A stretch of 64,000 bases of DNA from Pachyrhynchus sulphureomaculatus (taxonomy: Eukaryota; Arthropoda; Insecta; Coleoptera; Curculionidae): positions 8,091,753 through 8,155,752 of the forward strand of contig CM032446.1 of NCBI GenBank assembly GCA_019049505.1, written 5' to 3'. A program made the translations under genes and the position numbers. This document shows, piece after piece, positions 13,691 through 23,218 of the stretch (position 1 is the stretch's first letter; each line of letters opens with the position of its first letter). The notes beneath the pieces are model-generated. The model saw only the letters and a program-made list of their open reading frames with translations. It did no database searches and was not told the DNA's origin.

Positions 13691-13988
13691 GGTTTGGTGT
13701 CATGTTGTGTTTTAACAAATAGGCGTAAATAGAGTTCAATCCTTCTAGGTTTTTTTTGCAATTGAGATTATTTTTGCAAGTTTTTATGTAACACATTTCC
13801 AAAAAACTTCTCTGTAGTAATTAGTTTTAGCATCCTGAATGAAGCTGTTGTTATATTGTACTCTGTGGTCTGTATTATTGACGTTTAAATTCACTTTTGT
13901 ATAAAGCTAATTTCTTAGCTTTTGTGACATTTGTCCGATGTAGACCAAACCACATTGACAGGGAATGTCATAAATTATATTCTGATTG

Positions 13989-13990
<2 letters not shown>
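13690..13990 (-). pseudogene. Penelope-like element GIY-YIG domain fragment
   Basis: The minus strand reads IIYDIPCQCGLVYIGQMSQ, a GIY-YIG endonuclease entry (YDIPC...YIGQ), then an LHKSNLNVNNTDHRVQYNNS region and REVFWKMCYIK-like and LEGLNSIY-like blocks of the domain C-terminus, in more than one frame. GIY-YIG fused behind an RT is characteristic of Penelope-like elements. The 5-prime side is cut by the (TA)n array at 13988-14058. Confidence 0.75.
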
Positions 13991-14057
<67 letters not shown>

Positions 14058-14058
14058 C
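13988..14058. repeat. (TA)n microsatellite
   Basis: About 70 bp of TA repeats between two divergently oriented Penelope-like fragments. Confidence 0.98.
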
Positions 14059-14136
14059 ACTGAAAAAATCTAAATAAACTACGAGACACTCTACGCACCA
14101 ACTCCTATCCAATCCAATTAATAAATAAATTATTAT

Positions 14137-14707
14137 TTAACTCAACCACACCCCCTGTACAACAAAACAACAATCTTACCCGGATATTAGTGCTTTCCTC
14201 TCTAAAAACCGAATCAAATCTTATTTTTCATTTCCATACATAAAAGAAATCTTCACAAAAACAACTAAACTTTTCAACCAATTATCTAATTTAAAAATTG
14301 CTTTTAAACACAAAAAAACTATCAACAATATTTTTACTTGTCTAAAAGACAAAGATGAAGTCACAAAAGTTTCAGAAATAGTTTACAGCATCCCTTGCTC
14401 TCAGTGTGAAAAAGGCTATATAGGACAAACATCTAGAGTCCTAAAGGACAGAATCACTTCCCACAAAAGTGATTGCAGATTAAAGAAAAACTCTTGTGCG
14501 CTTGCCCAGCATAGTAGCCAATTTTCACATGAATTTAATTTTGCTGAAACCAAAATCCTATGTAAAGAAAGAAATCTCGGCAGGAGAATCTTTAGGGAGA
14601 TGGTGGAAATCCACCTTCAACCGAACTCGATCAATAAAAAAACTGGCATTGAGGATCTGAGTCAAAATGAAAACTCTTACAATTTATCTGGCATATCTCT
14701 TTGCTAA
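14137..14707 (+). pseudogene. Penelope-like C-terminal region with GIY-YIG endonuclease
   Basis: A continuous frame without a start codon, from a stop near 14135 to TAA at 14705-14707 (about 190 codons). Key blocks: SYFSFPYIKEIFTKTTKL (region between RT and endonuclease), VYSIPCSQCEKGYIGQTSRV (GIY-YIG core with the CxxC insert usual in Penelope), LKDRITSHKSD (catalytic-region Arg and His), CALAQHSSQFSHEFNF and RIFREMVEIHLQPNSINKKT (C-terminal part with the conserved E). The domain is complete and uninterrupted, unusual for this window; only the upstream RT is missing. The domain would nick target DNA for reverse transcription. Confidence 0.85.
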
Positions 14708-15129
14708 TAATCCCACTGATTTTCACTAACTTCTCAACTGTAAAACGATCCAACAAAATGTCAACGTTATTATATTTTCAAATATAAATTAACCACAACT
14801 TAACTAAGAGATAGAAACACACTGCCCTTAGCAAAATGACAAGAAGACGTAACAAAAAAATCCTTTATAAATTAAAATCATTTTACAACCACACAATTCT
14901 CTGTACTATTCTAACAAAATGAAGTAAAAATTTATTACATTTCCCAGAGATGAGTATGTCGAGTTTTCTTGTGTTTTTTCCTGTTTTTTTTTTCTGATGA
15001 ATAAGGGCAATAAAGTGCCCCCACAAACAACAATTTTTGAACACACCACTTAGCAGTAAGTACTTTAATATTACATATAAAATAGGGTTGCTCTTTACTT
15101 CTAATCTCAAAAATACTGATATTCTACTG

Positions 15130-15185
15130 TAATTGTAGCCCTGATGAAGAAAATGAAATATTTTCGAAAGCTTGGCGTAGCTAAA
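15130..15185 (+). ncRNA. Hammerhead-ribozyme-like motif 1
   Basis: CTGATGA (15141-15147), then a 6-bp helix GAAAAT/ATTTTC with loop GAAAT, then GAAA (15166-15169) and the palindrome AGCT as a minimal helix III, followed by T. GCC before the core can pair with GGC after it as helix I. One extra A lies between the core and helix II relative to the canonical hammerhead. Position downstream of a Penelope-like ORF supports it. Activity is unproven. Confidence 0.5.
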
Positions 15186-15249
15186 AAGGTGTCCGAAACT
15201 TTTTAGTTCTTTTCCAAAGACCGGTTACCCCTAGAATATAATACTGCTG

Positions 15250-15402
<153 letters not shown>

Positions 15403-17089
15403 TGGAAAGATACACATTGTGTTGTCTACTCTCTATTTTCCTAAAAAATAAACATTATGAAATCATGTTTATAAATGAATTTGGAAAGTCTTATCAAAAT
15501 TCCCTATCTTAACTAATGTTTCTTCTTCTCTGATAAACGTTATCGCAAACAAATACTTACCGTAATATTCGTGTGTCAAGTACCATATCCAATTAAAATA
15601 ATTAAATTTGATATGTTTTTATTTCTTATTCTTTAAATATAGTTAGTAAAACACGTGTTGATTGTTCTAAAGTAACTTTGGCATATGAAAATTTAAGAAA
15701 ATTGAATTGCTACAGAATCGGGCCGATTCCGGCAAATTTTTTAAACTAAATTGAAAATCAGTAAAACAAAATATTAAAAGTTTCGCAATACAGTTTAAGA
15801 GATAAGGGTCATAAGAACATGTGAAATGAATATTTGTATATTAACAAACTATTAAACTTTCTGTGTTTTTTTGCCTTTCTTTGGCAGGCAAAATTTTCTT
15901 TACGGAATATATTTTTAAATCTAGAATTTTAAAGAATTCATGGGTGATGAAACAATTTGTCTGTAACTAAGATAAAGCTGGAAATAGTTCCCTTTAATAG
16001 GGAGAAGCTTTTAGGGCACCAATCATATACGAGAAAACCTTCGCCTTAGTGCGTGCAAATTGACGACAATTCGCTACCTGCTCCGCCATGTGGGCAGCGG
16101 TAATCAGAGAAAGGGTCATTAATGACTCGCTCGCTTGGCGGTATAGAGATGAGAGGAGTACAAAACCAATTAAGCTGTGCAAAATTTAAAAGCTAGCCGG
16201 ATAAAGTCAGTACATCTGCTTGGTTATAAATAATTTACCTTTTCGATTTTCATGACACTATAGGATACACACACCACAGTAAACATGAAAACCAGCACGA
16301 CATATTTTCGACAGGCAGATCGGCTGCAGCGCCTGATAAGTTTTCGATAAAGAACGTCGAACTAAATTGAGGAAAATTAAAAAGTTCGTATTACAGGAGC
16401 ATTCTTCAATTTGGATAGGAAAGAAAGTAATAATGGTTTACGTAGAGATGAGGGATCTTCGATGTTGATGTTTTAGTACATACTAAAATTGACAAAAAAC
16501 AGAGGAAGAGATTCCTATGCTACCTTTTTGGAGCGATGACGATGCAGGCTCAATTTAAATGTAATATGCCTTTTACCTTCACAAATCCCAGCCTGGAATA
16601 ATGGGACAAACAGAAGATTATCCTTCTTCAATACATTTCGATATGCTTCATTGCCGCGTCACGAGTAGTTGGAGTTAATTCACCGGGGGCTGGAATTTAT
16701 TTGCAAACTCTAGATGTGCATAATAGTTTTCCTACTGAGAAAGTACATAAAAACTTGCAGAAAAAGGCCATCGTGATGACATCTACAATTAAAGAAAGAA
16801 AGAATCGCGAGCATGGTGGTATATATCTACTCCATGATTCTTTTCGAAGAATCTGAAATAGCTTTACGCATATCTAAACAGCTCTCAAGTAATGGATCCA
16901 CCAATGCAGCAAGGAGCAATAGTTTCAGAACCTAAAAGGCAGGAAGTATGGTGTCCGGGAAGTGCACAGCTTGAGTGGTTGCTCAAGAGAAGTAGACGTG
17001 TCCTAAATTCCCTTGTTTTTCATCGGACACTGTAGGTTCAGAAGGAAATTGATACTGTGGGCTTGAACGACCCTTAGTAGAGAACCGGT
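15403..17089. other. Unassigned sequence; GC-richer patch near 16000-16190
   Basis: No recognised element. The patch at about 15995-16185 is less AT-rich than its surroundings and carries a 62-codon minus-strand frame without recognisable domain. The 16500-17050 stretch has short plus-strand frames (for example SPGAGIYLQTLDVHNSFPTE) that I cannot assign; it may be the degraded 5-prime side of the family P copy that follows. Confidence 0.4.
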
Positions 17090-18130
17090 ATGCTTTTTCA
17101 AAATCAACGAAGAAATTTCAGATCATTATTTGGACTTTCCTGTGAGGCAAAATGGGACAAAGTGTGCGTTTCTTACATCTGTGGCATAACATGTGTAGGC
17201 CTTATGACTGAGTGGGGAAAGAGGCCTTTCGAATTTCCCATAATTTGGACGGAACCGAGAGACCATTCATCGGATTGTTATTTTTGAATAATTGATACAA
17301 GAGAAAACCGTATTAAGACTAAAAATAAAATTACTTATCCGAACCTGACCTACCTTCTACAAAAAAGCCGATTCTCCAGAGTAAAGAATTGCCTGTACCA
17401 GAACCACCTCAAAGCTCCGACTTAAGTGTTAAATTTCAAGCAACTTCCTCATCAAGCGATCCACATTTACTAATACAAGGAAATCTCAATGATTTAGTAC
17501 GCGATTTAAATTTGTTATAAAGCAACAGGCAGAACTTCTGGAATCTCGATTAAAAGACTGGAATCTGTTGCAACCAAAAACAAGAATAAGTTACTTTTGG
17601 CATCGTGACAAAGATCTAAACAGTTTCTTCTCACAGAAGAATAACCTAGTATTTAAGAATGATATTAATGACATAATGAATATATTGGCTCTGGAATACA
17701 ATTCGGAAGACTGTCGTTTAATTATTAACTCGTCGAAAGCTCCTATAAAAGCTGTACTTTTACATAACGGAAATAAACTTCTCTTCATAATACTAGCGCA
17801 TGCTGCCAACATGAAAGAGTCATACGAAAACATGAGATTTCCTTTGAAAAGATTCAGTATAATGAATATAAATGGAAGATTTGTGGAGATTTGAAAGTTG
17901 TTGCTTTTCTTTCAGGATTACAGCTTGAATATACGAAATACTGCTGTTTTATTTGTGAATGGGATAGTAGAGACAGGAAAAAATCATAACCTTTACACAC
18001 CCAACAAAAAGGTTTTAAAACTAAACATTTTAGAGACAATGCAAATAAATCGATTAAGGACTACAGGTACTTTACTCAACGACCAAGTAGATTTAAACAA
18101 TTCACCATTATTGAATTTATTCTCCTAACT
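17090..18130 (+). pseudogene. Family P protein, N-terminal and central parts, decayed
   Basis: Blocks matching the copy at 35329-36941 in order: cysteine-bearing N-terminus (VCVSYICGITC), EWGKRPFEFP.IWTEPRDHSSDCYF, linker with TYPNLT, NSEDCRLIINSSKAPIKAV followed by LLHNGNKLLF (putative first acidic block, here N for D), FVEI/LKVVAFLSGLQLEYTKY and CCFICEWDSRDRKK across frames. It carries stops and frameshifts roughly every 100-300 bp and lacks the LPPLHIKLG and EEQGERF regions. No inverted ends seen. Confidence 0.7.
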
Positions 18131-18244
18131 CCAAATCTGTGTGGATTTTCCAATACTATCAATGTAATTTAATTAGGTGTAATATTATAATTAAGAAATT
18201 ATATAAAAACTGTGAATATTAAATCTAACTTGACAGTGTAAAAT

Positions 18245-18290
18245 GTAGATCTGAAGAAGCTGCATCGACAGCGAAACGCGTCATCGCAAT
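18245..18290 (+). ncRNA. Hammerhead-ribozyme-like motif 2
   Basis: CTGAAGA (18251-18257; position 7 of the core is free in the hammerhead consensus), extra A, helix GCTG/CAGC with a 6-nt loop, GAAA (18273-18276), then the palindromic ACGCGT overlap followed by C, the expected cleavage nucleotide. GAT and ATC on the two sides can start helix I. Likely a remnant of a Penelope-like terminal repeat; the sequence downstream to about 18384 is AT-rich and non-coding. Confidence 0.5.
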
Positions 18291-18354
18291 TTAAATAAAC
18301 CAGTGGAAATTGACTAAAAACAGTCTTTTATTATATATTTATAATGAATTTCCA

Positions 18355-19071
18355 TCAAGTAGAAGCTACAACAATCCAAAATACTATCTTTATATTATAG
18401 ATGAATTTCATTGCGTAATAAAATAAGCTCTGCTTTACACTCAGCCAATTTAATCGATCTAACATATCTTTTATGTGCGTATCTCTAGGCTTCCACAATA
18501 TAAATCTCATTGCCTTGTTTTGAAGTTTTTGCAGTAGTTCTATTTGTGTATCCTTAGCAAGAAATAATACCGAAGGACAATAAATAAAATGTGGCTCAAT
18601 TATGCTTCTATATATTAATATTTTATGGTATTCACTTATGATGTGGCAAGTTCTATACATGAGATAAAGTTTTTGGTTTATTTTATTCACTAAATATTGA
18701 AAGTGTGCATCAAATTTAAGTTTACAATCTATTATTATACCCAAGTATTTAATTTCGTTTACTTTTTCTATTTCACGATTATTTATGTATAATTTATGAT
18801 TATTGTTATAGTTATTGTGTGATATTTTCATATATTTAGTTTTATCTGCATTTAGTTTTAACATATTTATACACATCCACTTGTAAAGAATATTCATATC
18901 AGACTGCATTTTATTAATAGCCACATCCAAACTAACATCACTAATTGCAATCAGTGCATCGTCTGCAAATAGTCTACCATCCCCGTACTTTAAACCGTCT
19001 TTAATGTCATTTATGTATATGAGAAACAGTACCGGCGCAAGGACAGAGCCTTGGGTTATATCAAAAACACC
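18355..19071 (-). pseudogene. CR1/Jockey-like LINE RT fragment
   Basis: Single long frame on the minus strand. RT motifs: TQGSVLAPVLFLIYINDI (block B with GxPQG degraded to DITQG), RLFADDALIAI (motif C, FADD), NEIKYLGIIIDCKLKFD (KYLG block), IIEPHFIYCPSVLFL and the C-terminal QKLQNKAMRFIL. It is truncated at both ends: the N-terminal RT half is replaced by a different repeat (the inverted repeat at 19072-19539 supplies the first ~45 residues of the frame), and the C-terminus stops near 18380. The sister copy at 11836-12718 extends further 3-prime. Confidence 0.8.
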
Positions 19072-19539
19072 CTGAAATTTTGGTACAGAAATATTGAACC
19101 CAGTGGGTTTGTTATTTAAAATTTGAATTGCCCTCCATTTTATGCCATTTAGAGTGGATTTTTTTTCAAAATTTAGGTCTCGACGCCAGCTTTCCGATAC
19201 CATTAAAAAAAATTTTTTTTTGGAGTCATTTTAACCTTTTTTTTACATTTGTTTATTAATCAAATAACAACAAATGTGTTTTTTCTATCGAAATGATTTT
19301 TTTTCTAGATGAAGTTCTTACAATTCTCTACTAGATGAGATAAAAAATTGTCAATTTTTTTTTTCAACATGAGCGAAAAAACGATTTTTTAATGCCATCG
19401 GAAAGCTGGTGTCGAGACATAAGTTTTGAAAAAAAAATCCATTTTGGACCAAATGGCATAAAATGGCGGGCAATTTAAATTTTAAATAATAAATTTAATT
19501 GTGCTCACTGGGTTCCATATTTCTGTACCAAAATTTCAG
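19072..19539. repeat. Imperfect inverted repeat with arms of about 140-155 bp
   Basis: The left arm (19072-19210) and right arm (19385-19539) are reverse complements with mismatches and small indels; both carry GGCATAAAATGG-type and CTTTCCGAT/ATCGGAAAG blocks. The loop is about 175 bp of T-rich DNA. It may be a degraded foldback element next to the LINE. No target duplication identified. Confidence 0.75.
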
Positions 19540-19751
19540 ACTGTTCTTGCTGTAACAAAAGGCATATTTTTCAGTCGACATTTAGAATAAAATGAAAAAA
19601 AAAACAGTTTTTTTTTTGCCTGTTTTTTCAATATTTTAGGTTATATAAGCACTTGAGCGAGTTAAAACCAACCAAGATTGCTTGAAAATTTCATTATGCA
19701 GAGTTGGGTTTTTTGGTCTCGATCCGACTTATGTAACCAGAAGTATTCAAC

Positions 19752-20556
19752 TACTATTCTTTACGCAGAGGACACTACATTGATCTTTAGTGAGGAGAGC
19801 CCGCACGCATTGCTGACCAGTGTGCAAGGAGCGTGCGAAGCTCTTGATGGATACTTTTCGGCTCATGACTTATTAATAAACGCTCAAAAAACACAATGCC
19901 TATTTTTCGGCAATAGAATAGAAAACACTTTATCTTTTACATATCGAAATATTAATATCCAATCGTCCGAACGTGTTTTCTTCTCGGGGGTGGAAATAGA
20001 TCAGAGACTGGACTAGAGAGCGCATATTGAGAATGTTACGTTGAATGTTTCATGGTATTGCTATGCTTTAAGAATTATTTCTGAAAATGTTGGAGTCAAT
20101 GCTGCTCTGTCAGCTTATCATGCCTTCATACTGTCAAGAATAAGATACGGTCTTATCTTTTGGGGTAATTCACCGGAAATTGAAAGAGTTGTAATTCTTC
20201 AAAAAAAATGTATTAGAGGTATATTTGGAATGACGCCGCGTGATAGCTGTAGAAATGTGTTTAGAGACAGAAAGATCTTAACCATTATTTCTATGTATAT
20301 CTTGGACAGTTTTATGTTTGTTCACACCAACAGCGATATTTTTGAGACTTACATGAACAATCACAGGTATGCCACTAGATATAAATTGAATCTGCTTCCC
20401 GAAAAGTGTAATTACAGCTACATACAGAAAAATGTTAATTATGTCATATTAAAGATATATAATAGTTTCCCAAAGAGTGTACGTGCCTTCTGTAAAACGG
20501 AAATAAAGAGACTTTTAACCAACCATATCTACTTCACGGAGCTTATTACTCATTAA
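19752..20556 (+). pseudogene. CR1/Jockey-like RT C-terminus, copy 2
   Basis: Starts at LYAEDTTLIFSEESPHALL, where the catalytic YADD is mutated to YAED, then GYFSAHDLLINAQKTQC, SGVEIDQRLD, a stop replacing the Trp of the next WRAHIENV, and continues from 20041 through YGLIFWGNSPEIERVVILQK to a C-terminus at 20556 (TNHIYFTELITH). Only one in-frame stop separates the two open parts. This copy keeps a stretch (KILTIISMYILDSFMF) deleted from copy 1. Confidence 0.85.
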
Positions 20557-20847
20557 ATGAATTTTTCTTAAGTCCAGTTGAAATTAGCACAGGGGTTTGA
20601 TGGCTCTGTCAGCAGAGGTGGTTTCTTGTCTTTTCCGTTGTGCCTCTTGTTTCACTGTGTCTTTGTTACTATATTGTAATTTTGCTTTTAAAGTGTTTTT
20701 ACTTATTTACTATTTTTTCCTTTTCTTTTATTTAATTATAGGTCATTCTAAACTTAGTTAACATTGTTTAATGCCTATTGGCTTATAAGTGTAACTTACT
20801 GTTACATGAAAACAAATAAATTATTATCTATCTATCTATCTATTCAC
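19752..20847 (+). mobile_element. CR1/Jockey-like LINE with (ATCT)n tail, copy 2
   Basis: 5-prime-truncated within RT motif C. It contains the RT C-terminus (pseudogene entry below), a 3-prime UTR of about 270 bp shared with copy 1 (GGCTCTGTCAGCAGAGGTGG) and ends with (ATCT)n at 20827-20845. No clear target duplication. Confidence 0.85.
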
Positions 20848-21164
20848 AAATTAAGCTCAAAAAAAACGCATTTTGAAAATTTAAATTGTTTATAAACAAA
20901 AGAGCACAAGTTTTTCGAAGTCCAAAATTCAGAACAATACTCCTGATGATATCCCAGAGAGGATAAAGTTATAATATTGTTGTATCTAGATTGTGCAATT
21001 TCAAATGCTTTTTAATGCACTATATTTAAAAGAAAAATTTCCCGAAAATCAGTGACGCTAAGACTATTTGTAAGTCCTCAAATTAAACACTTAATGAGAA
21101 ATGAAATATTAAATAAAAAACCAAACTCTTCAATTGATTCAGCCGATACTTGGTGGAAATCCAT

Positions 21165-21360
21165 AACTAGAAGTTTTGCAAGAAGTAAAACACTACTTAA
21201 ATTTCCACTAAATTTTTTATTTTTAACACCATGACATGTTTCGCTGTACGACAGCTTCTTCAGATGATCTGTTACAAAAAAAACATGTCATGGTATTAAA
21301 AATAAAAAATTTAGTGGAAATTTAAGTAGTGTTTTACTTCTTGCAAAAACTTCTAAAAAA
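21165..21360. repeat. Inverted repeat of about 75-bp arms around a ribozyme-like core
   Basis: Left arm (about 21168-21239) and right arm (about 21283-21355) are near-perfect reverse complements (GTGGAAATTTAAGTAGTG on the right). The loop holds the 5-prime half of a hammerhead-like motif read on the minus strand; the right arm repeats that motif's 3-prime half in plus orientation. This looks like two oppositely oriented copies of the same terminal segment. Confidence 0.75.
21225..21270 (-). ncRNA. Hammerhead-ribozyme-like motif 3
   Basis: On the minus strand: CTGAAGA (21257-21263), extra A, helix GCTG/CAGC, GAAA (21239-21242), palindromic helix III ACATGT (21234-21239), then C. Flanks ATCAT and ATGGT can form a 5-bp helix I including one G-U pair. 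It is the most complete of the candidates after motif 1. Confidence 0.55.
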
Positions 21361-21702
21361 CCAAACTGTCTTGAATAATCTGCTTGGACATCTTTCAAAA
21401 CTATCACCTGTAATTTTTCACCGATCAGAAAATTACAAAAGCTTAGTCGAAGAGCTTTTAATTGCTTATAAGATACTGATGTAATATGTCCATAAAAATG
21501 CATTTTTTTACATTCCAACTTGGACTTTTTTCTTGCAAATTTGGGAGAGAAAGGTTCTACCAGGACATATTAGCAATTGGAAAACGATAGCAGGGCAAAG
21601 TAGAGTCCAAGTACGTTAGCGGATTATTGCTAAACACTAAGACGGGACTTTTCTGAAGCAAAATATAGAAGAAAATCTTATTATTATATTTAATAATAAT
21701 GT

Positions 21703-21703
21703 T

Positions 21704-21757
<54 letters not shown>
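21703..21757. repeat. (TA)n microsatellite
   Basis: About 55 bp of TA repeats with one phase break. Confidence 0.97.
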
Positions 21758-21759
<2 letters not shown>

Positions 21760-21900
21760 TTATTCTCATGAATTAATTTGATTTTTTTTCAAGAACAAAA
21801 ATTTTGTGTTGCAACAAAACTGTTTGTATCTCAATTCATTTGATATAATTTCTTTCTTAAATAACATTGTCTCTAACAGAATCCGCAGAAGTTTTAATTA

Positions 21901-21931
21901 TCCGTGCCCGCGGCTCCGCTCGCGGGAGTTG
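21901..21931 (-). repeat. Helitron-like 3-prime end remnant
   Basis: GTGCCCGCGGCTCCGCTC on the plus strand is nearly the complement of the hairpin region that precedes CTAG in the element at 59255-59428. The terminal CTAG itself is lost. Only this short stretch is recognisable. Confidence 0.4.
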
Positions 21932-22039
21932 ATTTACTATTATCGCCACTACTTATTCCATGATGGAAATTTCCATCAAGTAACAGCCACAACAATTCAA
22001 AGTTTAAAAACTACTTTTTTCTTCTGTTACCTAACGTAA

Positions 22040-22865
22040 TAAAATATATTCTATGACCTGACCAGAGGACCTACATATATATGAATTTAGAAAACACGTA
22101 AATCGGATAACAGTGAATTAAGAACTTTAAAAAAAAAGTCCTACACATCTGTCATTTATACTGACAAAAATTATTCAGCTGAAGCAATTAACAAATTGAT
22201 GTATACTTATCGTTAAAATTATACAAAAAATTTTAAATTTAAACTTTCATAGTTTGCGGCAGCATCGCATTAAAAAAAAAACAAAATAAGCTTAGGTTAG
22301 TGGACATTTATAAATTTAAGCCCCACCGTGACAAGAAGAATGGCATTCTAGGTTAAGTTTTAATTTAATCCTAATTTAAGTCTTGTTACTTCCTAGTTTA
22401 AGTTAGCGTAAGTCTTAGTCTAAGGTAGTTTTACTCTTAGGTCTAGTCCCAGCTTTAAGAAACTTCATGTATATATCAAACAACATTTCCTAGATTAAGT
22501 TAGCATAGAATTCCTATGGTAAGAACTTAGGTTAAGATAGAATAAGTTTACATTTAGTAATAGAAATTATATTCTTATACTTTCAAAATTATAAGAAAGA
22601 GGCTTTGCCTAGCTTAGAAATCAATAAAGACAGTGATATAAATTTAAGCTATCGCACCAATGTCTTCGGAACGGGAATGGTTAGTACACGGACTATTACT
22701 ATTTGATGGATCAACACAAAAAGTTTCTACATTAAGGTTTGATCTAGAAGGTTTCTATCCTTCAATATTTCAAAAATAATGTTCAATGATAAAATATAAA
22801 TGGAAATTAGCATATTTTGTACTGAACTATGAAACCTCTATAAATTTATATCTGATTTTACATAA
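22040..22865. other. No recognised gene; TTAAGT-rich sequence
   Basis: Non-coding. Between about 22340 and 22560 the words TAAGTT, TTTAAG and GGTTAAG recur many times, giving a degenerate low-complexity pattern but no regular period. Confidence 0.5.
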
Positions 22866-23218
22866 TACAGTCCCTGGCCAAATTATTAGACGCACTGTAT
22901 TTTTTTTAGTAATTTTATGTTTCTTAAGAGTTTTTATGCAATAATGGTATATTTAAACTACAATATTATTGATTTTTATTTAAAAGTAGACTACATATTT
23001 GTATTTATTTTTAACATATGGCAACACTGTGTTGACAAAGTGATACATAAACGTAAATAAGTACAAACCTGTATCAGTCGCGATCGGAATCGAGTCAGGT
23101 ACGGACGTGTTTCTGTGGCTTTATGGACTGTGATTATTTGTTTAACAGTTTTATACTACTCAGTTATTAGTTTATTTTGTATGCAGTGTTTTAAAAAAGT
23201 AATTGGACTATTTTCATT

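Larger units (their letters stand above)
14059..15195 (+). mobile_element. Penelope-like element, 3-prime half with hammerhead-like motif
   Basis: Consists of the C-terminal coding region with GIY-YIG domain (14137-14707), an AT-rich 3-prime segment of about 430 bp, and a CTGATGA...GAAA motif at 15141-15171. Hammerhead ribozymes are known from the terminal repeats of Penelope-like elements, so the arrangement fits. No RT catalytic core is present, so it is 5-prime truncated. Confidence 0.7.
21000..21600 (+). pseudogene. Family P protein fragment, interrupted
   Basis: Left part (21000-21120) matches SDAK..IFVGPQIKHLMRNE of the family; right part (21420-21570) encodes YKSLVEELLIAYKIL and SNLDFF.ANLGE, equivalent to SHLDFFPxNLG. 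An inverted repeat holding a hammerhead-like motif lies between them (21165-21360). Short and heavily decayed. Confidence 0.55.

Noticed and set aside
18355..19203. Single 282-codon RT protein
   Set aside because: The first ~45 codons belong to a separate inverted repeat; only 18355-19071 is RT-derived.
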